A stretch of 64,000 nucleotides of DNA from Chitinophaga pinensis (GTDB lineage Bacteria > Bacteroidota > Bacteroidia > NS11-12g > UBA955). The position numbers were made by a program, and so were the translations under genes. Below the pieces are notes generated by a model that was not told where the DNA came from, did no database searches, and was given only the letters and a program-made list of their open reading frames with translations. The stretch is taken from positions 62,001 to 126,000 of the forward strand of contig CAMDAF010000002.1 in NCBI GenBank assembly GCA_945888525.1. Direction: 5' to 3'. How positions within the stretch are numbered: position 1 is the first letter of the stretch; the number at the start of each line of letters is the position of its first letter. Positions 1 to 7,899 of the stretch are shown here, piece after piece.

Positions 1-1889
1 AAAGAGATACCATTTATTCTTCAAAAAAGCCCATCAAAACAAATGCGGAACTTGAAAAAGAAGCAGAGTTAAAAAAGAAAGAAGCGGATCTAAACAAAAG
101 AAAGATTGAGCTTGATGCAAAAGAAAAGGAAATCTTAGCCAAACAGAAATCTCCAGTTACAGAAACTGTTGCAATCAAAGAGTGCAATCTTAAAAACAAT
201 GCACTTACAAATGAAAATGCAACGTTAAAAAACAAAACAAACACCCAGGCCGAAGAAATTGCAGCATTGAAAAAACAACTTGATGATGTAAATAAAGCAA
301 AGACCGATGCTGAAATAGAAAAACAAAAATGTGCAGAGGATAAAATCAAAAACAACGCTGAAATTTTAAAACTTCAAGACGATTTAATTAAAGCGAACAA
401 GCGATTAGTTGAATTACAAACTGAGATTGACATACTTAAAAAAGCAGCAGCAAATAAAACAGATGCAAACGTCATAAAAGGTACCGACGCAGAAAAACTG
501 GCTAAGGCAAACAAGCAGGTTGATAGTTTAAAGTTAATCGTACTTTACCTTGAATCTGATATAGAAAAATGTAAAAAGAATAGCTTATTAAACGATACAG
601 AAGCGATTAAAAAAGCGGAAACGGATAAAGCGAAGGCTGAAAATGATGCAAGGTTAGCTAAAAAGCAAGCCGATAGCCTAAGTAATATTTTAATTATTAG
701 AACAACCGAGTATGAAAATTGCAAGAAGAATTCAACTTTAAATTCAGCTGAAATTGTAAAAAAAGCAGAAGCGGATAAAGCAAAAGCTGAAAACAACGCT
801 AAAGTGGCTCAAAAACGGGCGGATAGTTTGGAATTGGTTCTTGCTCAAAGAAGCATAGATTATGAAAATTGCAAGAAAAGCAGCAGTCAAAATGATGCAG
901 AAGTTCAGAAAATGCAAAAATGTGCTGATGAAAATGCGACACTTAAATTAGAGATGGCCGATATGTCGAAAACAATTGGAAAATTGAATTCTAAAAATTA
1001 TGCTTTAAGTATGCGAATAGACAGTTTGTTAAATGCACTTAAAGACTGTAATAAAAACAGCAATTCAGGAAGTAATAATGACGCAGAGCTGCTTAAACAA
1101 TGTCAAAACAGCAAGGTCGAATTGGAAGCTGAGATATTAAAATTGAAAACCGTTATTTCAAACAAGAACAAAACACTTGACAGTTTAAGTTCAATTAATG
1201 CTGAACAAGCCAAAAAGCAAATAGAACTGAATGTTCAAATTGCCAAACTAAATTTAGAAATAAGTGTATTAAAGAGCAACAACACCAATTGCGATGACAT
1301 TCAAAAACAATTGGATGATAAGAGTGCTGAACTTAATAAACTAAAGAATGATTATAACACCATTCAAAACCAATTAAAAACCGTTAATGCTCAATTTAAT
1401 GAATACAAAAATGAATACAATTTCCTTTTAAAACAAAACAACACTTGCAAAATGCAATTGGATAGTTGCCAAAAAGGATTGCAAAGTTCTGAACCAAATG
1501 GAACTCCTGGTGGCTCAAATGGTGGACCATTTGAAGGAAGCATTGACAATCAGGACAGCAATTCAACTGCAGAGACGAGCAGCAATAATACTGAGGCAAT
1601 CAGAACAGGGAGAGGATTAGAAATTGGCATTAAAATTTTAGGGGCAATTTTGAACAGTGCCACACAAAACAGAGCAACGAATACAAATAATAATTCAGGT
1701 TCAAACTCAAATTCTACTGCCAAAAAGCAAGTCGAAACAACTACCAACTCAAATTCCAGCAGCAATACCAATGGCACAAGTTCGGCTGGTGATGGCGAAG
1801 GAACAGGAAAGAAACCCAGCACGAGCTCAAGCACAAACAACAGTGATAGAGACGGCAGTGGCGCAAATGGATCGACAAGAAGAAGGTGA
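1..1889 (+). CDS. Coiled-coil protein with Ser/Asn/Gly-rich tail (5' partial)
   Basis: The frame is open from base 3, so the gene starts upstream of the window; only the C-terminal ~628 residues are visible. Most of it is Lys/Glu/Ala/Leu-rich heptad sequence expected to form long coiled coils. Two adjacent 50-residue repeats (bases 588-737 and 738-887) share the pattern KKAExDKAKAEN..ADSL...ENCKK, with a degenerate copy before them. Single Cys residues recur at equivalent places in most repeats. The last ~130 residues are low-complexity Gly/Ser/Asn/Thr ending in RRR. No enzymatic domain is seen. It may be a structural or envelope-linked filament protein; the function is unknown. It is followed by the rimP promoter, so it is probably not co-transcribed with rimP. 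Confidence 0.8.
   Translation, partial: RDTIYSSKKPIKTNAELEKEAELKKKEADLNKRKIELDAKEKEILAKQKSPVTETVAIKECNLKNNALTNENATLKNKTNTQAEEIAALKKQLDDVNKAKTDAEIEKQKCAEDKIKNNAEILKLQDDLIKANKRLVELQTEIDILKKAAANKTDANVIKGTDAEKLAKANKQVDSLKLIVLYLESDIEKCKKNSLLNDTEAIKKAETDKAKAENDARLAKKQADSLSNILIIRTTEYENCKKNSTLNSAEIVKKAEADKAKAENNAKVAQKRADSLELVLAQRSIDYENCKKSSSQNDAEVQKMQKCADENATLKLEMADMSKTIGKLNSKNYALSMRIDSLLNALKDCNKNSNSGSNNDAELLKQCQNSKVELEAEILKLKTVISNKNKTLDSLSSINAEQAKKQIELNVQIAKLNLEISVLKSNNTNCDDIQKQLDDKSAELNKLKNDYNTIQNQLKTVNAQFNEYKNEYNFLLKQNNTCKMQLDSCQKGLQSSEPNGTPGGSNGGPFEGSIDNQDSNSTAETSSNNTEAIRTGRGLEIGIKILGAILNSATQNRATNTNNNSGSNSNSTAKKQVETTTNSNSSSNTNGTSSAGDGEGTGKKPSTSSSTNNSDRDGSGANGSTRRR
588..887 (+). repeat. Two tandem 150-bp coding repeats
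   Basis: Two adjacent 150-base units (588-737, 738-887) encode 50-residue coiled-coil repeats. The nucleotide copies have diverged but the spacing is exact and both contain an ENCKK motif near the end. Internal duplication is the simplest explanation. Confidence 0.7.
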
Positions 1890-1892
1890 ATT

Positions 1893-1922
1893 TTGTAAAT
1901 TAAAATATACTGCTTATATTTG
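1893..1922 (+). promoter_or_regulatory. Bacteroidetes-type promoter of rimP-nusA
   Basis: TTG at 1893-1895 and TATATTTG (fits TAnnTTTG) at 1915-1922, separated by 19 bases. This matches the sigma consensus known for Bacteroidetes. It lies just after the coiled-coil gene and about 58 bases before the rimP ATG. Confidence 0.65.
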
Positions 1923-1947
1923 CAGACGATTAAATATTGAAATTTTG

Positions 1948-1971
1948 TTGAGGGGCCTTACAGCCCCTCAA
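1948..1971 (+). promoter_or_regulatory. Hairpin in the rimP leader
   Basis: A perfect 9-bp stem (TTGAGGGGC / GCCCCTCAA) with a 6-base loop CTTACA lies between the predicted promoter and the rimP ATG, ending 9 bases before the start codon. It is not followed by a proper T tract. It could be a leader control structure or a weak terminator of the upstream gene. Confidence 0.5.
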
Positions 1972-1980
1972 TTGTTATAT

Positions 1981-2442
1981 ATGAATGTAGAAAAAGAATT
2001 AAACGCAATTGTTGCTCAAGTATTAGAAAGCCATCGCGGTATTTTCATGGTACAAGCAATACATAATCAAAAGGAGCACGAAATTGTGATTGATGGCGAT
2101 ATGCCTTTGGGTATTTATGACATTTCTGCCATAAGCAGAGAAATAAACCAACTCGCCGACGAAAGAATGCCAGAAGAAGAATACAGTTTAGACGTTGCAT
2201 CACCCGGAGCAGACAGCGATTTATTGCAGATCAGACAATACCCTAAACATATTGGCAGAGAGTTTAACATCATACTAAAAGACGGAACCAATATTATTGG
2301 CATTTTAAAATCAATTGAATCTGAGAGTTTAGAATTTGAAGGATTTAAAACTGCAAAGCCCAAAAAGAAAGACCTCCCTGAGGTGACCAAAATAAATTAT
2401 CAAGAAATTAAAAAAGCAAACATCATATTATCATTTAAATGA
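1981..2442 (+). CDS. rimP: Ribosome maturation factor RimP
   Basis: A 153-residue RimP, the usual length, needed for 30S subunit maturation in the cytoplasm. The N-terminal alpha/beta domain contains the VASPGAD segment, equivalent to the conserved DVSSPG motif of the family, and the C-terminal Sm-like half contains the KDGTNIIGILKS strand pair. The open frame extends upstream to 1657, but that part overlaps the preceding gene out of frame and precedes the predicted promoter, so the ATG at 1981 is chosen. The stop overlaps the nusA ATG by four bases (ATGA), implying translational coupling. The rimP-nusA order is conserved across bacteria. Confidence 0.93.
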   Translation: MNVEKELNAIVAQVLESHRGIFMVQAIHNQKEHEIVIDGDMPLGIYDISAISREINQLADERMPEEEYSLDVASPGADSDLLQIRQYPKHIGREFNIILKDGTNIIGILKSIESESLEFEGFKTAKPKKKDLPEVTKINYQEIKKANIILSFK

Positions 2443-3695
2443 CAACATCACAACTATTAACAGTTAGGGGATTGGTAGATTCCTTCGCTGAATTTAAGGA
2501 ATTCAAAAACATTGACAGAGCAACTCTGATGCGTGTTTTGGAGGAAGTTTTCAGAAACATGCTTAAAAAACGCTACAGTGAAGAAGCTAAGTTTGACATT
2601 ATCATCAATACCGACCAAGGTGATCTAGAGATTTACCGCAACCGTTTGATTGTAGACGATGCTGAAGTAGAAGACGAAAACACCCAAATCAGCATAACAG
2701 ATGCTCGAAAAATTGAGCCAGACTACGAAATAGGTGAAGAAGCGATTGACCAAGTTCCTATGGACTTCTTTGGACGCAGAAACATTCTTGCGGCACGTCA
2801 AACCTTAATGACGAAAGTTCTAGAATTAGAAAAAGATGAGTTATTCAGAAAATACACCGATAGAGTTGGTGAAATTATGACTGGCGAAGTTTATCAAATT
2901 TGGAAAAAAGAAATCATGGTTCTTGATGATGAGGGCAATGAACTAATTTTACCGAAGTCTGAAATGATCCCTGATGACTTTTACAAAAAAGGTGAAACGG
3001 TTAAGGCAATCGTGCATGAAGTAAACATGCTTAACGGTTCTCCAAAAATTAATTTGTCTAGAACCTCTCCAGTGTTTTTAGAAAAATTAATGGAATTAGA
3101 GGTTCCTGAAATTTTAGATGGCCTAATCACCATTAAAAAGATTGTTAGAGAACCAGGTGAAAGAGCTAAAATTGCAGTAGAAAGCTATGACGACCGCATT
3201 GATCCAGTAGGAGCCTGTGTTGGTATGAAAGGTAGCCGCATTCATAGTATTGTTCGTGAATTAAGAAATGAAAACATTGACGTAATTAACTTTACCACCA
3301 ATTCATCATTGTTTATTCAAAGGGCATTGAATCCAGCTAAAATATCTTCAATTAGCATTGATGAAAACACCAAGAAAGCAAATGTATTCCTTAGCCCCGA
3401 CCAAGTTAGTTTGGCAATTGGTAAAGGTGGATTCAATATTAGACTTGCTAGTAAATTAGTTGGGTATGACATTGAAGTTTACAGAGAAGACATTGAATTT
3501 GATGATTCAGATATCGACTTAGAAGAATTTGCAGACGAAATCGATGGCTGGATTATTGATGAGTTAAAAGCAATTGGCTTAGACACCGCCAAAGCAGTAA
3601 TCAATATCCCTAATGAAGAGCTGGTTAGCAGAACTGAATTAGAGGAAGAAACAGTGGTTGAAATCAAAAAGATTTTACAAGCTGAATTCGAATAA
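2439..3695 (+). CDS. nusA: Transcription termination/antitermination factor NusA
   Basis: A 418-residue NusA, the size usual in Bacteroidetes, which lack the extra acidic repeats of the Escherichia coli protein. NusA binds RNA polymerase and modulates pausing, termination and rRNA antitermination. The N-terminal polymerase-binding domain (~1-125) is followed by an S1 domain (~130-200) and two KH domains; GACVGMKGSR and AIGKGGFNIRLA are the KH loop motifs. A short acidic C-terminal helical region follows. It is coupled to rimP by an ATGA overlap. Unlike most genomes, infB does not follow: a terminator begins 16 bases after the stop. Confidence 0.96.
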   Translation: MTTSQLLTVRGLVDSFAEFKEFKNIDRATLMRVLEEVFRNMLKKRYSEEAKFDIIINTDQGDLEIYRNRLIVDDAEVEDENTQISITDARKIEPDYEIGEEAIDQVPMDFFGRRNILAARQTLMTKVLELEKDELFRKYTDRVGEIMTGEVYQIWKKEIMVLDDEGNELILPKSEMIPDDFYKKGETVKAIVHEVNMLNGSPKINLSRTSPVFLEKLMELEVPEILDGLITIKKIVREPGERAKIAVESYDDRIDPVGACVGMKGSRIHSIVRELRNENIDVINFTTNSSLFIQRALNPAKISSISIDENTKKANVFLSPDQVSLAIGKGGFNIRLASKLVGYDIEVYREDIEFDDSDIDLEEFADEIDGWIIDELKAIGLDTAKAVINIPNEELVSRTELEEETVVEIKKILQAEFE

Positions 3696-3710
3696 AAAAA
3701 GAAATCAAAT

Positions 3711-3743
3711 AAAAAAGGGATGCTATTTAGTATCCCTTTTTTT
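3711..3743 (+). terminator. Rho-independent terminator after nusA
   Basis: GGGATGCT / AGTATCCC stem (one G-U pair) with an ATTT loop, flanked by A6 and T7 that extend the stem. The next gene is convergent, so the element can work in both directions. Confidence 0.85.
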
Positions 3744-3778
3744 ATGGCTTATATTAAATGAGGAATAATTTAAGCCCA

Positions 3779-4717
3779 TTAACTAATTCCAAAAGGGTAT
3801 AAAGAATAATTGTTGCCAATAAGTTTCTTGTACTTTTTTTGTACTGATTTATCAATGAATTGAGACAATAAATACATGTATCCAAACAACACAAATTTTT
3901 GTATGCTTTCAGGTGGATTTGCATTTAATTCAGCATCAACAGCACTGGCAACGTCGACAACAAATTTTTCCTCATCATCAGGATTGTCGCCTAGCTTAAA
4001 ATAATTTTCTTGTGACATAAAAGAATCATATAGCAGTTTTAAACGCACGGTTGTATGAATTAAATAATCATCTGGCAGCTTATCCAATAAATTTTGAACC
4101 TGCTGTAAACTTCCGCCCCATTTGGGCTGTATGGCTTCTGAATAATGAATGTAAGTCCACAAATGCTTTGGATCCGATTTAATTGAAGCCTCGTAAAGCG
4201 CTTCGATTTCATCGGAATAGCCAAGTCCCATATTAACCCTAATAAGCCTGCTGAGCGCTTCAGAAGAAAGCCAAGATTCTGATATTGCAGCTTGTAATAG
4301 AGGTGCAGACAATCTCAAATTTTCAACATAGGCTTCAAATTGCTTAGTTGAAAGCTCAGATGCAACTTTATGGCCCCTAATTTTCCAAGCATTATGCAAA
4401 TACCATGAGCCTAAAACCAATGAAGACAGTGCATTTCTATTGCAGTTTTCACAATAGTTTTTAAGCTGTTTTTCACTTAATGTCAAAGCAATATGATCAA
4501 TTGCTTGGGTCAAGTCATCGCTATTGAAATTAAAAAGCATAGTTTCTGCTTGCTCATATTTTTTGTTGCTAATAAACAAACTGATGACTTCAATATCCTT
4601 TCGTCCAAAAGCATAATTAATTGCAGGTGCACGCAATGTTTTTAACAATTTTCGGATAAAAAACAAAACACCTAACACAGGCAATATAGCAAGCAAAAAC
4701 CCTAAAGCATTCGACAT
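3779..4717 (-). CDS. Membrane-anchored helical-repeat protein of unknown function
   Basis: 312 residues. One N-terminal membrane helix (residues ~5-25) is followed by a basic stretch and an otherwise helical, repeat-like soluble part resembling TPR folds. A PKWGGS motif near residue 203 recalls segments of some DUF4034-type hypothetical proteins, but this resemblance is tentative. It is the last gene of an apparent minus-strand operon, three bases after the MoxR ATPase gene, so it may act with MoxR or with the periplasmic chaperones upstream. There is no von Willebrand or BatE-like feature. The function is not recognised. Confidence 0.75.
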   Translation of the reverse strand: MSNALGFLLAILPVLGVLFFIRKLLKTLRAPAINYAFGRKDIEVISLFISNKKYEQAETMLFNFNSDDLTQAIDHIALTLSEKQLKNYCENCNRNALSSLVLGSWYLHNAWKIRGHKVASELSTKQFEAYVENLRLSAPLLQAAISESWLSSEALSRLIRVNMGLGYSDEIEALYEASIKSDPKHLWTYIHYSEAIQPKWGGSLQQVQNLLDKLPDDYLIHTTVRLKLLYDSFMSQENYFKLGDNPDDEEKFVVDVASAVDAELNANPPESIQKFVLFGYMYLLSQFIDKSVQKKYKKLIGNNYSLYPFGIS

Positions 4718-4720
4718 ACT

Positions 4721-5674
4721 TTACATCAATTCTTTAACAATCTCATCAACACTGATCCCCTCTGCTTCGGCCTTGTAGTTTTTAACGATACGGTGTCTTA
4801 GCACATCTACCGCAATGGCTTTAACATCTTCAATATCTGGAGAAAGCTTGCCATTTAGCAAGGCATGACATTTAGCGCCAAGTACTAGAAATTGACCTGC
4901 ACGAGGGCCAGCACCATAGCTAATTAACTCATTCACACGGGCACTCGCCATTGGGGTTTTGGGTCTGGTTTTACTCACCAACTTAACCGCATATTCTAAA
5001 ACATTTTCAGCGATAGGTGCTTTTCTAACCAAGGCCTGAAATTCCAATATTTCTTGGGCATTAATAATTTTTTTAGGGGTAGCAGCACTATTGGATGTTG
5101 TATTTCTAACAATGCTTAATTCGTCTTCAAAGCTTGGATAATCTAATACTAAGTTAAGCATGAACCTGTCCAATTGTGCCTCAGGCAAAGGATAAGTTCC
5201 TTCTTGCTCAATAGGGTTTTGTGTTGCTAAAACGAAAAACGGACTACTCAGTGGATATGCTTTGCCGTTAACCGTAACGTTTCTCTCTTGCATAGCCTCA
5301 AGTAAGGCAGCTTGGGTTTTTGGAGGCGTGCGGTTAATTTCATCTGCTAAGACAATGTTTGCAAACAATGGCCCCTTGATGAATTTAAAGTTTCTAGACT
5401 CATCTAAAATTTCATTTCCTGTGATATCTCCGGGCATTAAATCAGGTGTAAACTGAATGCGGCTAAACTGAAGATCCAATACCTCTGAAATGGTTTTAAT
5501 TAAAAGTGTTTTAGCTAAACCTGGCACGCCCACCAATAAAGCATGGCTGTTGCAAAACAAAGCCATCAACACACCATCCACTGCACCACTCTGTCCTACA
5601 ATTACGGATGATATCTCTTTTTTTATTTGCGCATATCTTTCGGTAAATTTTTCTGCGCTAGCAAGGTCACTCAT
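4721..5674 (-). CDS. MoxR-family AAA+ ATPase
   Basis: 317 residues, typical of MoxR ATPases, which act as chaperones for assembly or cofactor loading of partner proteins. Walker A is GVPGLAKT (residues 49-56), Walker B is VLADE (D111, E112), and the sensor-1 region ATQNPIEQEGTYPLPEAQLD is conserved. The C-terminal lid domain is present. MoxR genes usually neighbour DUF58 and VWA (Bat) genes; here none is seen and the downstream partner is an unidentified membrane protein. It lies two bases after a SurA-like gene in the same operon. Confidence 0.92.
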   Translation of the reverse strand: MSDLASAEKFTERYAQIKKEISSVIVGQSGAVDGVLMALFCNSHALLVGVPGLAKTLLIKTISEVLDLQFSRIQFTPDLMPGDITGNEILDESRNFKFIKGPLFANIVLADEINRTPPKTQAALLEAMQERNVTVNGKAYPLSSPFFVLATQNPIEQEGTYPLPEAQLDRFMLNLVLDYPSFEDELSIVRNTTSNSAATPKKIINAQEILEFQALVRKAPIAENVLEYAVKLVSKTRPKTPMASARVNELISYGAGPRAGQFLVLGAKCHALLNGKLSPDIEDVKAIAVDVLRHRIVKNYKAEAEGISVDEIVKELM

Positions 5675-5676
5675 GT

Positions 5677-7032
5677 TTATTGTTTAATATTAGTAATCCA
5701 GTCTTTAAAATAATCACAATTCAAATAGAACCCACTGATATATATGTAGGTTTCCTTTCTTTTTTTCTCAGCCCAAATATCAAGTTGATCTTCTTTTTTG
5801 GAATCTAAAGCCATAGATTGAATGCGTTGCCAATCTTGGTCTAAATTTGCTACGTGTGGTTTGGATTCAGAAGCCAAATAAAAGATCCTATAATACGGAG
5901 AACCGTCTTGCGCATATCCTATTAATGGCTCGCTATAGGTTCCTGATTTCATCATTCCGATTGCAGATGCCATTGATTTATCTAAATAATCAAAGGGTAT
6001 TCTTTGTGAACCAATATTTGGATCTGTAAAAAAGCCACAATTGGGTTTTGTTTCCTCATCTTGAGAATATTCTTTTACTGCCGCGCAAAACTTAATCGTT
6101 CCAGATTGTAATTTAAGCAACAATGTATCCATTTTTTGTCTGGTTAACTCCATGTCAGATTCTATTAGTTTAGGCCTAATAAGTATATGACGCACTATAA
6201 CTTTATCCCCTCTTTTATCAATTAACTTAAGGATGTGATAACCATACTTGGTTTCAATGACTTCTGAAATACTGTCTTTTTTTATTTTATATGAAGTCCT
6301 TTCAAATTCTGGAACCATATCTCCGCGCCCGAATTCTGGCAATAAGCCACCTTGAATTTTACTGCCCGGATCATCAGAATATATACTTGATAATCTTGAA
6401 AAACTTTCGCCTTCAATAATTCGAGAACGCAATTCTGTAATTTGCTCCAGCGCTATTTCCTTTGCCTCCTTTGAATGGATTGGATTCATAACTATTTGTC
6501 CTACCTCTACCTCAGAAGACATAAATGGCAAGCTGTCAACTGGCAACTGATTATAATAGTCTCTAACTTCTTTCGGTGTGATTTTAATCTCGCTTTTAAT
6601 CCGTTGCTCCATTCTTTCCAATAGCATTTGAGATTTAACTTTTGGGAAAATCTGACTTTTATATTCAGCCACACTCATTCCTAAGTACTTCTCTACATTA
6701 AGTCTGCTGTTCATTTGACGCTCAAAAAAACGAATGTTATTGTCTATACGGTCGTTAACTTCATCGTCATTTAAAGGCAAACTATCAATCTCAGCTTGAT
6801 GTATCAGCATCTTATCGATTAACAATTTTTGCAACAATTGACAACGGATTTGCTGTGTAACCTCTAGCTCAGGATCCAATTGCGATATAAGTATATCGAG
6901 TTCAGAACGCAATATTGGTGTATTCCCCACAACTGCAATAACTTCATCAATTATTTGATTTTCTTGAGCCTTTATTGAACACAGACTTAAGCCAAAAATG
7001 ACCAGAGTTAAAATACTTTTTATTAATTTCAT
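5677..7032 (-). CDS. SurA-like periplasmic peptidyl-prolyl isomerase
   Basis: 451 residues with a Sec signal peptide (residues 1-23, ending KAQ). A SurA N-terminal chaperone region (~25-170) is followed by two parvulin domains (~174-278 and ~279-385). The first has the conserved GGLLPEFGRGDMVPEFE and KYGYHILKL segments; the second is more divergent. SurA proteins escort outer-membrane proteins across the periplasm. The ATG overlaps the stop of the preceding lipoprotein gene by four bases. It is the third of three consecutive isomerase-type genes, an arrangement common in Bacteroidetes. Confidence 0.9.
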   Translation of the reverse strand: MKLIKSILTLVIFGLSLCSIKAQENQIIDEVIAVVGNTPILRSELDILISQLDPELEVTQQIRCQLLQKLLIDKMLIHQAEIDSLPLNDDEVNDRIDNNIRFFERQMNSRLNVEKYLGMSVAEYKSQIFPKVKSQMLLERMEQRIKSEIKITPKEVRDYYNQLPVDSLPFMSSEVEVGQIVMNPIHSKEAKEIALEQITELRSRIIEGESFSRLSSIYSDDPGSKIQGGLLPEFGRGDMVPEFERTSYKIKKDSISEVIETKYGYHILKLIDKRGDKVIVRHILIRPKLIESDMELTRQKMDTLLLKLQSGTIKFCAAVKEYSQDEETKPNCGFFTDPNIGSQRIPFDYLDKSMASAIGMMKSGTYSEPLIGYAQDGSPYYRIFYLASESKPHVANLDQDWQRIQSMALDSKKEDQLDIWAEKKRKETYIYISGFYLNCDYFKDWITNIKQ

Positions 7033-7895
7033 TTTATGTCTAAGTAATACTTTATATCGCCTCCCTTACTTGCTTTTTGATACAAGGAATTTTGATTGTC
7101 TTTCAAGAACTTTAGTTTTCTTTGGTAAAGAATAATATCTTTTATTTTATCCTTTTCAAACTCTAAAGGAGATAAAGCATCCTTAATTCTAAAGTCTATA
7201 ATGTACAACAGATACAAAATTCCATTTTCTTCTATAGATATGAATTTACTATTTGACAAAAATCTTTGTTGATTATAATTCTCATCTAAAGGAATCTCCT
7301 TTGTGATGTCATCCAAAAACAACCAATTACTATCTGTATAAAAATTCTCCGCTTGTTTTTCAGCATACAACCTAAGGTCATTATCATTCTCAGGGCTTGG
7401 ATTCTGCATCAAGCGTTTCAACTTTTTTATATCAGCCTTTTGCTTCCCTATTTTGATGTATCTAATTTTGACAATATTCTTTTTCAACTGAAATGCAGCT
7501 TTATTTTCATCATAGAAGGTTAATATTTCTGCTTCTGTTACACCGGTATCTAATTTTTCTTTGACCAATTGTTGCTGATACTCGTAAATCAAAAGTGAAC
7601 TTCTATAGTCTTCTATCAGTCGATCCTTATTCTTTTGCTCATCTGTTAAGGCATTTTCAGCAGCTTCTAATAGTGCTGTTTTCTCTATCCATTTATCTAT
7701 AATTGATTTTAACAAACCGCTGCTGTCGCCATTATTGTAAGCCAACAATACCTCTTCAGGAATATCTGATTTGTATAAAAACTTACCATTATACTCGGCC
7801 AAGATTTCTTGCTTTGAACTTGATTTTTTATCCTTGCAGGCATGCAAGCCAAGAATGGCTAAACTAAAAATAAGATATTTATACAGGTGCTTCAA
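7029..7895 (-). CDS. SurA/parvulin-like lipoprotein
   Basis: 288 residues. The start is a TTG codon at 7895; no other start precedes the signal sequence. The N-terminus has a hydrophobic segment and a lipobox-like LGLHAC with Cys20, so it is predicted to be a lipoprotein. The rest is charged and helical, with a SurA-N-like region and a C-terminal part where a parvulin core could sit, though typical active-site motifs are not obvious. It lies between two clear parvulin isomerase genes and overlaps the next by four bases, so a chaperone role for outer-membrane proteins is inferred. Confidence 0.75.
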   Translation of the reverse strand: MKHLYKYLIFSLAILGLHACKDKKSSSKQEILAEYNGKFLYKSDIPEEVLLAYNNGDSSGLLKSIIDKWIEKTALLEAAENALTDEQKNKDRLIEDYRSSLLIYEYQQQLVKEKLDTGVTEAEILTFYDENKAAFQLKKNIVKIRYIKIGKQKADIKKLKRLMQNPSPENDNDLRLYAEKQAENFYTDSNWLFLDDITKEIPLDENYNQQRFLSNSKFISIEENGILYLLYIIDFRIKDALSPLEFEKDKIKDIILYQRKLKFLKDNQNSLYQKASKGGDIKYYLDIK

Positions 7896-7899
7896 AATA

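Noticed and set aside
14-355. Minus-strand open frames across the coiled-coil gene (14-355, 545-796, 1396-1599, 1550-1840)
   Set aside because: They are antisense to a clear coding repeat protein; low-complexity A-rich sense codons produce long open frames with no stops on the other strand.
1657-1980. Upstream extension of rimP
   Set aside because: It overlaps the coiled-coil gene in another frame and precedes the predicted promoter; RimP homology starts at the ATG at 1981.
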